A DNA stretch of 49,590 nucleotides from an uncultured Oscillospiraceae bacterium. GTDB lineage: Bacteria; Bacillota; Clostridia; Oscillospirales; Oscillospiraceae. The position numbers and the translations under genes are program-made. Shown piece by piece: positions 24,762 through 33,311 of the stretch. Each line of letters starts with the position of its first letter. Position 1 is the stretch's first letter. The stretch spans positions 1-49,590 of the forward strand of contig CANQVL010000017.1 of NCBI GenBank assembly GCA_947627285.1. Reading direction: 5' to 3'. The notes beneath the pieces were generated by a model. That model made no database searches. It saw nothing but the letters and a program-made list of their open reading frames with translations, and was not told where the DNA came from.

Positions 24762-26031
24762 CCCGCTCCCCCTTTATCAGCTCCCAGTATTTTTTCGCCG
24801 CCTGCTCGGTCTTGTTGTCGCCGTACTCGTAGTAGACGGCGTCCTTCAGGCTGTCCGGGAGGTACTGCTGCTTTACCCAGTGACCGGGGAAGCTGTGGGG
24901 GTAGAGGTAGCCCTGCTCCCGCTCAAAGCCCGTGCCGTCGGCGTGGACGTTCTGGAGCTGGCGGGGTATGGGGCCCGCTTTGCCCGCCTCCACGTCGGCG
25001 AACGCCCGGTCTATCGCCTCCACAACGGAGTTGGATTTTGGCGCGGTGGCGAGGAGTATGACCGCCTGGGCGAGGGGGAGCTTCGCCTCCGGCATTCCCA
25101 GCTGGAGGGCGGAGTCCACGCAGGCCTTGACTATGGCGGCGGCCTGGGGGTAGGCCATTCCTATGTCCTCTGAGGCGGAGCACAGGATTCTCCTGCACGC
25201 TCCCGCCATATCTCCGGCGGCGAGGGCGCGGGCGAGGTAGTGGAGGGCGGCGTCGGGGTCCGAGCCGCGCAGGGATTTCATGAGGGCGGAGACTGAGTCA
25301 AAGTGCTGGTCGCCGTCCCGGTCGTAGCGCATGGAGTTTTTCTGGGCGGCAATTTTGGCGTCCTCCATGGTTATTTTGAGCTTCCCGTCCTCGCCTCTGG
25401 CGGCGGCGGTAAAGAGGAGCTCCACGGCGTTTACGCTCTTGCGCACGTCCCCTCCCGAGGAGGCGGCGATGTGCTCCAAAACGCCCTCCTCGATGTCCGC
25501 CTCGCCGAAGCGCTCGCGGGCTATCCCAGCCGCCCTTTTTACGGCGCGGAGCACGTCCTCGCTTGTCAGCTCCTTGAACTCAAATACCGTGGAGCGGGAG
25601 AGGACCGCGTTGTACACGTAAAAATACGGGTTCTCCGTGGTGGAGGCTATGAGCGTTATCTTCCCGTTTTCTATGAACTCCAAAAGGGACTGCTGCTGTT
25701 TTTTGTTGAAATACTGTATCTCGTCCAAATACAGCAAAACGCCGTTGGGGGTGAGGAAGGTGTCAAGCTGGGAGATTATCTCCTTGATGTCCGCAAGGGA
25801 CGCGGTGGTGGCGTTGAGGCGGCGCAGCTCACGGTTCGTCTCCTTCGCGATTATGTTGGCGACCGTGGTCTTCCCGGAGCCAGAGGGACCGTAGAAGATC
25901 ATGTTGGGTATACTGCCGCTTTTGATTATCCGCCGCAAAAGTCCGTTTTCCCCCAATATGTGCCGCTGTCCGTAGACCTCGTCCAGCGTTTGGGGGCGTA
26001 TCTCGTCCGCCAGGGGCCGTGAATTGCTCAT
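24751..26031 (-). CDS. rarA: Replication-associated recombination ATPase RarA (MgsA)
   Basis: This is a 426-residue clamp-loader-like AAA+ ATPase acting at stalled replication forks. It has Walker A GPSGSGKT (48-55), Walker B LYLDEIQYFN (100-109), an arginine-finger region and the C-terminal tetramerisation domain. It shares a 4-nt ATGA overlap with the exonuclease gene upstream and overlaps DUF951 downstream. This tight three-gene unit suggests a shared DNA-repair role. Confidence 0.95.
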   Translation of the reverse strand: MSNSRPLADEIRPQTLDEVYGQRHILGENGLLRRIIKSGSIPNMIFYGPSGSGKTTVANIIAKETNRELRRLNATTASLADIKEIISQLDTFLTPNGVLLYLDEIQYFNKKQQQSLLEFIENGKITLIASTTENPYFYVYNAVLSRSTVFEFKELTSEDVLRAVKRAAGIARERFGEADIEEGVLEHIAASSGGDVRKSVNAVELLFTAAARGEDGKLKITMEDAKIAAQKNSMRYDRDGDQHFDSVSALMKSLRGSDPDAALHYLARALAAGDMAGACRRILCSASEDIGMAYPQAAAIVKACVDSALQLGMPEAKLPLAQAVILLATAPKSNSVVEAIDRAFADVEAGKAGPIPRQLQNVHADGTGFEREQGYLYPHSFPGHWVKQQYLPDSLKDAVYYEYGDNKTEQAAKKYWELIKGERDGH

Positions 26032-26594
26032 GGGACCGCTCCTCCCTCCGCCTCCTTTTTGGGAAGCATACAGTAAAATCTTTTAAACTCGCCTATGTCC
26101 GTTCCCCTCGCCAGCTCGTCTATAAACAGAAGCGCCGCGGCGCGGGAGTCGCTGCCAGCCCTGTGGTGGTCCAGGTCGATTCCCAGGTAGTCGCACAGAA
26201 CGTTCAGGTTGTTGCGGGGAAGCCCGTAACAGCGGCGGGCGATCTGACAGGTGCATATGTAGGGCGAAAATTTGCGCCAGGTGAGCCCGTAATGGGCAAG
26301 GCAGGAGCGGAGCACGCCCATGTCAAAGGGGGCGTTGTGGGCGACGGGTATGCCGCTGCTGAATACCGGCTCCAGCTCGCGCCAGACCTCGGGGAACGTG
26401 GGCGCCTCGCCTGCCGCCTCGGGGGTTATGCCGGTGAGGTTGATGTTAAATTTGCTGAAAAAGGTCTCCGGGTTTATGAGCGTGTCATATTCCCAGGTTA
26501 TCCCTCCGTTTTCCACCACGGCGACGCCAATGGCGCTCATTCTGTCGTTTTTGAAATTTGGCGTCTCCACGTCGAACACTATGAACCTGTCCAC
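26028..26594 (-). CDS. DEDDh 3'-5' exonuclease (DnaQ-like)
   Basis: This 188-residue exonuclease has FDVET (D8, E10), HNAPFDMGVL (D91) and DHHRAGSDS (H144, D149), a complete DEDDh active site. It resembles the PolC/DnaQ proofreading domain but stands alone. It starts at GTG 26594 behind AGGGGGTGA. It is first in an operon with rarA and DUF951 and divergent from nth. Confidence 0.92.
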   Translation of the reverse strand: MDRFIVFDVETPNFKNDRMSAIGVAVVENGGITWEYDTLINPETFFSKFNINLTGITPEAAGEAPTFPEVWRELEPVFSSGIPVAHNAPFDMGVLRSCLAHYGLTWRKFSPYICTCQIARRCYGLPRNNLNVLCDYLGIDLDHHRAGSDSRAAALLFIDELARGTDIGEFKRFYCMLPKKEAEGGAVP

Positions 26595-26621
26595 GCCGTC
26601 ACCCCCTGTGTCTTTTTTTAG

Positions 26622-26673
26622 ATTATATCACTCCGGCGGCGCGCTTGCAAGGACAGAGTTGACGTGTTATAAT
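26622..26673. promoter_or_regulatory. Back-to-back promoters sharing one -35 hexamer
   Basis: TTGCAA at 26645-26650 is its own reverse complement. On the plus strand it is 17 bp from TATAAT (26668-26673), serving nth. On the minus strand it is 17 bp from TATAAT (26622-26627), serving the exonuclease operon. Only one polymerase could bind at a time. Confidence 0.75.
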
Positions 26674-26709
26674 CTTTATAGTCGATATTATTGCGGGGAG
26701 GTCGCGCTT

Positions 26710-27360
26710 ATGGACAGGGCTGTATCGGACGAGATAGTGGCGAGGCTTGAGAGGGAGTATCCGCTGGCGGAGTGTACGCTGGACTACGACGACGCCTACC
26801 ACCTGCTTGTGAGTGTGAGGCTGGCGGCGCAGTGTACAGACGCGCGGGTAAATCAGGTGACGCCGGCGCTTTTTGAGAGGTTCCCCACCGTTCACGACAT
26901 GGCGGAGGCGGACATTTCTGAGGTGGAGGAGTACATACGCTCCTGCGGCTTCCACCACAGCAAGGCGCGGGACATAGTGGGCGCGGCGATAATGATAGAG
27001 ACTCAGTTCGGAGGGCGCGTGCCGGACAGCATGGAGGACCTGCTGAAGCTCCCCGGGGTGGGGCGGAAAAGCGCGAACCTCATTCTCGGCGACGTTTTCC
27101 ACGCGCCGGGGGCGGTGGTTGTGGACACCCACTGCATAAGGATAACGAACCTTTTGGGGTACGCGGACACAAAGGACCCGCAAAAAATCGAGCCCATACT
27201 CCGTGAGCTCCTGCCGCCGGACAAGTCCAACGACTTCTGCCACCGCCTGGTCCTCCACGGCAGGGCGGTATGCGTGGCAAGGCGCCCCCAATGCGAAAAA
27301 TGCGTCCTCGCGGACCTGTGCCGGTATGCGAACGGTCAAAGCAAGGAGGCGGCGGTATGA
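26710..27360 (+). CDS. nth: Endonuclease III
   Basis: This is a 216-residue DNA glycosylase/AP lyase that removes oxidised pyrimidines. It has the helix-hairpin-helix LPGVGRKSAN with catalytic Lys120, Asp139 in VVDTH, and the 4Fe-4S ligands C188, C195, C198 and C204 in the standard C-x6-C-x2-C-x5-C spacing. GGGGAGG precedes the ATG. Its stop overlaps the start of the SLH gene by 4 nt. Confidence 0.97.
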   Translation: MDRAVSDEIVARLEREYPLAECTLDYDDAYHLLVSVRLAAQCTDARVNQVTPALFERFPTVHDMAEADISEVEEYIRSCGFHHSKARDIVGAAIMIETQFGGRVPDSMEDLLKLPGVGRKSANLILGDVFHAPGAVVVDTHCIRITNLLGYADTKDPQKIEPILRELLPPDKSNDFCHRLVLHGRAVCVARRPQCEKCVLADLCRYANGQSKEAAV

Positions 27361-28562
27361 AAAAGCGGTTTTTCGCGTTTCTTTTGGCTGTGGCGGCGCT
27401 TCTCTCCGTCACGGGCAACGCCGGGGCGTCCGTTGACGGCCTGCGGCTTGTGTGCCGCCTGCGGGGGGTGTCCTATGAGAGCATAGACGACGCGCTGTCG
27501 TTATATGAGGAGGGGGACATTCTGGAGCTTCTGGTGGAGCTGCACGAGTGCTGTCAATTGGGGGTATATGACGGCGAGATACGCGTCCGGGGCGTTAACG
27601 GCGTCCGGGTGTACGACGACCTCTTTTACGTGGCAAATCACAGTGTGCTGGAGCACCGGGTGGAGGGGGACGTACACATCTTCAAATGCGTTGACCTCAC
27701 CCCCGACCCCTCCTGGCCTGAGGTGATGATAGAGGCCGGGACCGTGCCCTACGGCAGCGTGTGGACCTCCGGCTGTTGGCCCGGGGAGACGGCAAGGGTA
27801 CAGGTGTCCCCGTACCCGGAATGTGAGGTGGTGTCACTCACGGTGCTGGACAGCCGGTACAACGAGATCCCCTCCCGGCGCGTCGAGGGGTCCGACTACG
27901 GAACGGACGTTTACTACGAATTTGTCCTCCCTGCGGAGGATCTGCCCGTAAAGCTCTTCGCCGCCATAAGGCCCACAGGCGAGACGGACGGGGACTGCCC
28001 CGGCAGGTCCTTTACCGACATGAGTGAGGACGCCTGGTATCACATGGCGGTGGACGAGCTGGTGAGGCGGAATATCCTCAGCGGCAAGCCGGGCAGCGCC
28101 GTCGATCCCTACGGGACGCTGAGCCGCGCCGAGGCGGTTACTCTCCTCTACCGGCTCATGGGCTCCCCAGCCGTCGCCTGCTCCCCCGTCTACTCGGACG
28201 TACCGGAGGGAGAGTGGTACGCCGGTCCCGTTATGTGGGCAACGGAAGAGGGCATCGTCAGCGGCGTTGGCGGCGGCCTCTTCGCCCCTGGCGACACGCT
28301 GACCTGGGAACAGCTATGGGTCATGCTATTGCACCTGTCCGGCGACAGGGCGACGGCCTCATGGGGACTGGACACACTGCTCGCCCTGGAGTCCGGGGAG
28401 CTGCATGAGTTCGCCGCCGACGGCTTCACCTGGGCGCGTTCCATAGGCCTGCAAAACTCCTCCCCCGTCCACGGTCTTGCCGTCCCCACCCGCGCCGAGG
28501 CATTTGTAACGGTCTACCTTTATTTAAAACGCAAGCCGCCTGAAGGGCGGCTTGCGTTTTAG
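27357..28562 (+). CDS. Secreted SLH-domain surface protein
   Basis: This 401-residue protein has a signal peptide (MKKRFFAFLLAVAALLSVTG, cleaved near residue 25). An N-terminal region of about 190 residues matches no domain I know. Two clear SLH repeats follow, from FTDMSEDAWY (about 218) and YSDVPEGEWY (about 278), plus a degenerate third near 340-395. SLH repeats bind secondary cell-wall polymers, so it should sit on the surface. It is coupled by ATGA to nth, with which no functional link is obvious. The last codons form half of a terminator hairpin. Confidence 0.85.
   Translation: MKKRFFAFLLAVAALLSVTGNAGASVDGLRLVCRLRGVSYESIDDALSLYEEGDILELLVELHECCQLGVYDGEIRVRGVNGVRVYDDLFYVANHSVLEHRVEGDVHIFKCVDLTPDPSWPEVMIEAGTVPYGSVWTSGCWPGETARVQVSPYPECEVVSLTVLDSRYNEIPSRRVEGSDYGTDVYYEFVLPAEDLPVKLFAAIRPTGETDGDCPGRSFTDMSEDAWYHMAVDELVRRNILSGKPGSAVDPYGTLSRAEAVTLLYRLMGSPAVACSPVYSDVPEGEWYAGPVMWATEEGIVSGVGGGLFAPGDTLTWEQLWVMLLHLSGDRATASWGLDTLLALESGELHEFAADGFTWARSIGLQNSSPVHGLAVPTRAEAFVTVYLYLKRKPPEGRLAF
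28526..28560 (+). terminator. Terminator built into the end of the SLH gene
   Basis: AAAACGCAAGCCGCC/GGCGGCTTGCGTTTT, a perfect 15-bp stem, ends two bases before the end of the stop codon. A close relative lies at 28765-28798. Confidence 0.85.
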
Positions 28563-28746
28563 CTTGTCAAAAAAGGGCTGTGCCCTTTTTTGACAAAGGG
28601 GATACGTTCAGAAAATTTCCGTGAATTTTGCGAAATTCACGGAAATTTTCCTGCCGTCGCGCTGCGCGCACCGCCAAAGGCGGCACACTTGCGCGACATA
28701 AGGTAATTTTTCCGACGTACACGCCGCCGGAAAAATATTTGATCTT
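28563..28746 (+). repeat. Repeat element E, copy 3
   Basis: Plus orientation, starting at the SLH stop. Hairpin A is TTGTCAAAAAAGGGC/GCCCTTTTTTGACAA; hairpin B has loop TGCG; hairpin C has outer stem GTCGCGC/GCGCGAC and inner CCGCC/GGCGG; hairpin D is TTTTTCCG/CGGAAAAA. The copy is flanked by two near-identical terminator hairpins (28526-28560, 28765-28798). Confidence 0.8.
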
Positions 28747-28764
28747 GAGTTTTTTGACAGTCTC

Positions 28765-28798
28765 AAACGTAAGCCGCCCGAGGGACGGCTTGCGTTTT
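28765..28798 (-). terminator. Terminator after rqcH
   Basis: Imperfect AAACGTAAGCCGCC/GACGGCTTGCGTTT stem, 26 nt past the rqcH stop on the minus strand. It resembles the SLH-gene terminator on the other side of repeat E3. Confidence 0.65.
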
Positions 28799-28823
28799 AA
28801 GGGACCGGGAGGTTCGGCCTTAT

Positions 28824-30536
28824 TTATTTGATTTTCAGCTTCTCCACGAGGGCTTCGTCGGGGATTGCCATTATTGTGCGGTAGGTGTGGTAGATCACTG
28901 TACCGGGGCGGCTGTTGGGGGGCTTTTTTATTTGGCGGATCTGGGTCACGTCCACGGGCACCTTGGCGGAGGCGCGGCCCTTGGAGTACCAGGCGGCGAT
29001 GGACGCCGCCTCCTCCACCGTCCGGGGGTCGGGCTCGGCGCCCTCGCAGGCTATGACCACGTGCGAGCCGTGCATACCCGAGGCGTGGAGCCATAAATCG
29101 GTCTTGGCGCTCTCCTTCAGCGTGAGCGCGTCGTTTTGCGTGTTGTTCCGCCCCGCCCTTATGATAAATCCCGCGCCGGACCTGAACGTCATGGGGCGCG
29201 AGGGGCGGCGCTTCACCCTTTTCGCCTGCTTGGGCGCCCTGAGGTAGCCCGCGTCCTCCAGCTCGGAGCGTATCTCCGCCAGGTCCTCCTCGGTCTCGGC
29301 GAGCTCCAGCTCCTCGATCACGCTTTCAAGGTAGGAAAGCTCGCTCTCGCCGGAGGCTATGCGCTCCGTGAGGTGGGCGGCGGCGCTCTTCGCCCGGTTG
29401 TAGTCCTTATAATACTTAGCGGCGTTCTGCTGGGGCGTCTTCATGGGGTCCAGGGGTATTTTCCTTATCCCGCCGCTTTCCGAGTAAAAGTCCTCCGCCG
29501 CCAGCTCCCGCTGGCCCTTTTTCATGGCGTAGATGTTGGCGGTGATGATGTCCCCGCACTCCCGCAGTCTGTCCCGGTCCTCAGTCTCCAAAAGCTCCTG
29601 CCTCTGGGCGGCGAGCCTTCTTTCCACACGGTTCTTGGCGTTCACCGCCGTCCTTCTCAGCTCCCCGGACCTCTGGCGTCTGCGCTCCATGGCGTCGCGC
29701 CCGGCGTAAAAGGCGTCCAGGAGCTCAGAATATGAGTCCGCCCTTTGGAGGGCGTACTCCTTCCCGTACTGTAAAATGGGTATATAGGAGAAGTCAAAGG
29801 GCCTGCCCTGGGGGTCCAGGAGAAGATATGGCTCGCCCCCGCTCAGAACGGCGTCACGCAGGGCGGAAAGCTCCCTCGCCGCGTCTCCCCCGCCCGCTCT
29901 GAAGGCCGTCTCCCGCGCAACCGGCGGGGATATGCCCAAAAAGGTCTCAAGGACGCACCTGTCCAGGGGCTTGCCCTGGGGAAAGCCGGCGGCGATTTGG
30001 GCTATTTCCCCGTCGTCAAGCTCCAAAAGCTCCCGCTTGTCCTGCATGGGCGGGAGGCGGTAGCGCATACCGGGCTGAAGCGCCCGCCTGTCCTCGGCGG
30101 AGCCCGAGCGGCAGAGGCAGTCGGTGATTATCCCCTCCCCGTCGGTGAGTATGAGATTCGCGGCGTGACCGATGAGCTCCGCCACAAGCCCCCGCTCCTC
30201 CCCCTCCCCGAACATACCGGGGGCGGCGAGGCGCATGACCAGCACCCTGTCCGTGGCGGGCACGGTGAGATCGAGTATCCTCGCCCCGGTCAGGTGCTTG
30301 CGCAGGAGCATACAGAACATGGGCGGCTCCCTGGGCTTTTCAAACCCGGCGGCGGTGAAGTGTATCCTGGGCGCGCCGGAGGAGCCGCCGATCATCAGGT
30401 CGCGCCTCGCCTCGCCCTTCACCGTCAGCACCACCGTGCCCCGGGCGGGCTGTTGTATCTTCTCAATCCTCGCGCCAACGAGCCCGTCTCTCAGCTCGAC
30501 GGCGAGGCACCTTAAAAAAAGCGCGTCAAAGCCCAT
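28824..30536 (-). CDS. rqcH: RqcH (NFACT/FbpA-like) ribosome quality-control factor
   Basis: This 570-residue NFACT protein binds stalled 50S subunits and recruits tRNA-Ala for C-terminal alanine tailing. The N-terminal NFACT-N domain (MGFDALFLRCLAVEL onward), helix-hairpin-helix region, long coiled coil (about 280-430) and C-terminal NFACT-R domain (LHASGMHGSHVVI) are all present. It starts at ATG 30536 with GGAGGGGTG, 3 nt after mrnC. Older names call the family fibronectin-binding protein, but the domain layout supports RqcH. Confidence 0.95.
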   Translation of the reverse strand: MGFDALFLRCLAVELRDGLVGARIEKIQQPARGTVVLTVKGEARRDLMIGGSSGAPRIHFTAAGFEKPREPPMFCMLLRKHLTGARILDLTVPATDRVLVMRLAAPGMFGEGEERGLVAELIGHAANLILTDGEGIITDCLCRSGSAEDRRALQPGMRYRLPPMQDKRELLELDDGEIAQIAAGFPQGKPLDRCVLETFLGISPPVARETAFRAGGGDAARELSALRDAVLSGGEPYLLLDPQGRPFDFSYIPILQYGKEYALQRADSYSELLDAFYAGRDAMERRRQRSGELRRTAVNAKNRVERRLAAQRQELLETEDRDRLRECGDIITANIYAMKKGQRELAAEDFYSESGGIRKIPLDPMKTPQQNAAKYYKDYNRAKSAAAHLTERIASGESELSYLESVIEELELAETEEDLAEIRSELEDAGYLRAPKQAKRVKRRPSRPMTFRSGAGFIIRAGRNNTQNDALTLKESAKTDLWLHASGMHGSHVVIACEGAEPDPRTVEEAASIAAWYSKGRASAKVPVDVTQIRQIKKPPNSRPGTVIYHTYRTIMAIPDEALVEKLKIK

Positions 30537-30539
30537 GGC

Positions 30540-30938
30540 TCACCCCTCCAGGGCGGCGGTAAAGAGCTCGTTGAGCCTGTCGCGCCTGCCCTTAATATAG
30601 AGATACCCAAAAAGCGCCTCCAGCGCCGTCGCCGTGTGGTACGCCGAAACCGTTGCCCCGCGGGGGACGGAGTGGACCTTGGCGTTCCTGCCGCGTTTGA
30701 ATACCTCCCGCTCCTCTTCCGTGAGGAGCGGCGTTATTTTTTCCGCCGCCGCTGCCTGGGCATTGGCGGATACCAGCGCCACAGTCGCCCTGTGGAGCGA
30801 GCCGCCGGTCGCCTTGCCCTTTGATACAAGGTACGTGCGCGCCATAAGCTCAAATACCGCGTCCCCCAAATGCGCCAGCGCCAGGGAGGAGAGATTCCCA
30901 AGCTGTGTGCCGCTCAGCGGGACCGAGAAGCAGTCCAT
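30540..30938 (-). CDS. mrnC: Mini-ribonuclease 3
   Basis: This is a 132-residue RNase III catalytic domain without a double-stranded RNA-binding domain, the Firmicutes enzyme that matures 23S rRNA. Visible signatures are LALAHLGDAVFELMAR and a C-terminal ATALEALFGYLY. The start is the ATG at 30938 after GGATTGGTG; a GTG at 30947 is possible. It is 3 nt before rqcH, so both genes concern the large ribosomal subunit. Confidence 0.95.
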   Translation of the reverse strand: MDCFSVPLSGTQLGNLSSLALAHLGDAVFELMARTYLVSKGKATGGSLHRATVALVSANAQAAAAEKITPLLTEEEREVFKRGRNAKVHSVPRGATVSAYHTATALEALFGYLYIKGRRDRLNELFTAALEG

Positions 30939-30974
30939 AGTCACCAATCCTTTTCACGAATTCTTCCGGTAGCA

Positions 30975-31003
30975 ATATTAACATATTCTTTTCAGGATTT
31001 CCA
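30975..31003 (-). promoter_or_regulatory. Possible mrnC promoter
   Basis: On the minus strand there is TGGAAA (30998-31003), a 17-bp spacer and TAATAT (30975-30980). The match is moderate. Confidence 0.45.
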
Positions 31004-31025
31004 CTGTTTCTATCCTCTTTTACCA

Positions 31026-31054
31026 TTGACTGAGGAATTTAACTGTCATATAAT
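31026..31054 (+). promoter_or_regulatory. Promoter of the marR-ABC operon
   Basis: TTGACT (31026-31031), a 17-bp spacer and TATAAT (31049-31054). Confidence 0.85.
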
Positions 31055-31132
31055 TATGACGCTTGCGACGTTTATGACCGACAGGAGGCGATAATAACGG
31101 AAAAGGAACAGTACGACAGGATCGGCACGAAG

Positions 31133-31561
31133 GTGAAAATCATATCCAACAGCTTCCGCCGGATAGCCGACGAGTCCACCCACGAGCTGGGGATCACGGG
31201 GATGCAGTCGTTTTTGCTGGGGTATCTCTACTGCCACAGGGACGAGCCGCCCTGCCAGCACGACATCGAGGTGCGCTTCAACATAAAGCACCCCACCGCC
31301 ACGGGACTGCTGGAGAGGCTGGCGGAGCGAGACCTTGTGGGCTTTGAGCAGGACGGGACGGACCGCCGGCGCAAGCGCATAATCCTCACGGAGAAGGGCG
31401 CGCGGGCGGCGGAGAGTACAAAATCACGGCTCGACGAGCTGGACGAGGGGCTCACCCGGGGCTTTACGCCGGAGGAGCTCGCCGCGCTCCACGCGCTTTT
31501 GGACCGGGTCGTGGAAAACGCCAAATCGGGCGGCAGGGGCCGCCGTCAGGAAGGAGAATGA
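31133..31561 (+). CDS. MarR-family transcriptional regulator
   Basis: This winged-helix regulator has 142 residues from the GTG at 31133. DIEVRFNIKHPTATGLLERL is the recognition-helix region and GTDRRRKRIILTEKG is the wing. It is first in an operon with a heterodimeric ABC exporter and likely controls it. The open frame continues upstream to an ATA at 31094 with AGGAGG 5 nt before it, which would add TEKEQYDRIGTK and complete helix 1; no ATG, GTG or TTG is found there. The true start is therefore uncertain. Confidence 0.88.
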   Translation: MKIISNSFRRIADESTHELGITGMQSFLLGYLYCHRDEPPCQHDIEVRFNIKHPTATGLLERLAERDLVGFEQDGTDRRRKRIILTEKGARAAESTKSRLDELDEGLTRGFTPEELAALHALLDRVVENAKSGGRGRRQEGE

Positions 31562-31565
31562 AGCT

Positions 31566-33311
31566 TTGATAAAGAGACTTTCCCGCTGTGTTCGGGAATA
31601 CACCGTTGCGGCGGTGCTGGCGCCCGTCACCATGATAGGCGAGGTGGCAATGGAGGTCACCATACCCAAGGTGATGGCGGCGCTCTATGACTACGGCGTC
31701 CAGCTGGGGGATATGCACGTGGTCCTCATACGCTCGCTGGAGCTGGTGCTGTGCGCCCTGTGCTCCCTGGCCTTCGGCGTGGCCTCCGCCGCCTTCGCAA
31801 CAAAGGCGGGCACGGGCTTTGCCAAAAATCTGCGGCACGATATGTACTACCGCGTGCAGGATTTCAGCTTTTCCAACATCGACAAATTTTCAACGGCATC
31901 TATTGTCACGCGCCTCACCTCGGACGTGGCGAATCTCCAGATGACCTTCCAGATGATGATACGCATGGCGATAAGGGCGCCGATGACCATGATTTTGGCG
32001 TTTGTCTCCGCCATGACAATATCCGTGAAGCTGTCACTGGTGTACTGCGTGGCGATGCCAATACTCATTGTGGTCCTTATTTGCCTTGTGCCGCTGGTCC
32101 ACAGCATCTTCGACCGGGTGTTCCGCACCTACGACAAGCTCAACAACGTGGTGCAGGAGAACGTCCACGGCATCCGTGTCGTCAAGAGCTTCGTCCGGGA
32201 GGACCGGGAGACGGAGAAGTTCACCACCATCTCCGCCTCCATCTACAAGGACTTCTGCAAGGCTGAGAAAATACTGGCGCTCAACAACCCGGTCATGCAG
32301 ACCTGCGTCTACGGGTGCATACTGGCGATAAGCTGGTTCGGCGCGAAGATGGTCATAGCCTCCGGCAACAACCCGGAGGTTGGCCTCTCCACCGGTGACC
32401 TCAGCTCCATGTTCACCTACACCACCCAGGTCCTCTCCTCCCTCATGATGTTGTCCATGGTCTACGTCATGATGATCATGTCCCGCGCCCCACTGCGGCG
32501 TACATATGAGGTCCTCACCGAGGAGCCGGACCTTGTAAGTCCCCCGGACGCGGTGACGGAGGTCCCCGACGGCTCCATCGACTTTGACGGCGTCAGCTTC
32601 AAATACTCCGCCAAGGCAAAGAATATGGCGCTGAAGGACGTGGACCTCCACATCCCCGCGGGGGCGACGGTGGGGATTTTGGGCGGCACAGGCTCCTCAA
32701 AATCCACTCTCGTCCAGCTCATACCCCGGCTCTACGACGTCACCGAGGGCGAGCTGAAGGTCGGCGGCATCGACGTGCGCAGCTACGACCTCCGGGCGCT
32801 CCGGGACAGCGTGGCAATGGTCCTGCAGAAAAACGAGCTCTTCTCCGGCACCATCAAGGAGAACCTGCGCTGGGGCGACCCCGACGCCACGGACGAGGAG
32901 CTTGTCCACGCCTGCCGTCTCGCCTGCGCCGACGATTTCATCCAGAGCTTCCCCGACGGCTACGACACCCACATCGAGCAGGGCGGCACCAACGTCTCTG
33001 GCGGGCAGAAGCAGAGGCTGTGCATAGCCAGGGCGCTTTTGAAAAAGCCCAAGATACTTATTCTTGACGACTCCACCTCCGCCGTGGACACCAAGACCGA
33101 CGCCATGATAAGAAAGGCCTTTGCCGAGGAGATCCCCGGCACCACAAAGCTCATCATCGCCCAGCGCGTTGCCTCCGTCCAGGACGCGGACATCATTATC
33201 ATCATGGACGGCGGCGCCATCGCCGCCATGGGCACCCATGAGGAGCTTTTGAAGACCTCCACCATATATCAGGAGGTCTATTATTCCCAGGTGAAAGGAG
33301 ATGCGGACTGA
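31566..33311 (+). CDS. ABC exporter, subunit A with degenerate catalytic site
   Basis: This half-transporter of 581 residues has six membrane segments and one nucleotide-binding domain. Walker A is GGTGSSKST (about 371-379), the signature is VSGGQ (about 476) and Walker B is LILDDSTSAVD (about 498), with Asp in place of the catalytic Glu. Its own signature is intact. This fits the degenerate half of a heterodimeric exporter. It starts at TTG 31566 with GGAGAA upstream, 4 nt after marR, and its stop shares a base with the next start (TGATG). The substrate is unknown. Confidence 0.93.
   Translation: MIKRLSRCVREYTVAAVLAPVTMIGEVAMEVTIPKVMAALYDYGVQLGDMHVVLIRSLELVLCALCSLAFGVASAAFATKAGTGFAKNLRHDMYYRVQDFSFSNIDKFSTASIVTRLTSDVANLQMTFQMMIRMAIRAPMTMILAFVSAMTISVKLSLVYCVAMPILIVVLICLVPLVHSIFDRVFRTYDKLNNVVQENVHGIRVVKSFVREDRETEKFTTISASIYKDFCKAEKILALNNPVMQTCVYGCILAISWFGAKMVIASGNNPEVGLSTGDLSSMFTYTTQVLSSLMMLSMVYVMMIMSRAPLRRTYEVLTEEPDLVSPPDAVTEVPDGSIDFDGVSFKYSAKAKNMALKDVDLHIPAGATVGILGGTGSSKSTLVQLIPRLYDVTEGELKVGGIDVRSYDLRALRDSVAMVLQKNELFSGTIKENLRWGDPDATDEELVHACRLACADDFIQSFPDGYDTHIEQGGTNVSGGQKQRLCIARALLKKPKILILDDSTSAVDTKTDAMIRKAFAEEIPGTTKLIIAQRVASVQDADIIIIMDGGAIAAMGTHEELLKTSTIYQEVYYSQVKGDAD

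Noticed and set aside
27357-28562. SLH gene as part of an nth DNA-repair pathway
   Set aside because: The ATGA overlap shows cotranscription only; the protein has a signal peptide and acts outside the cell.
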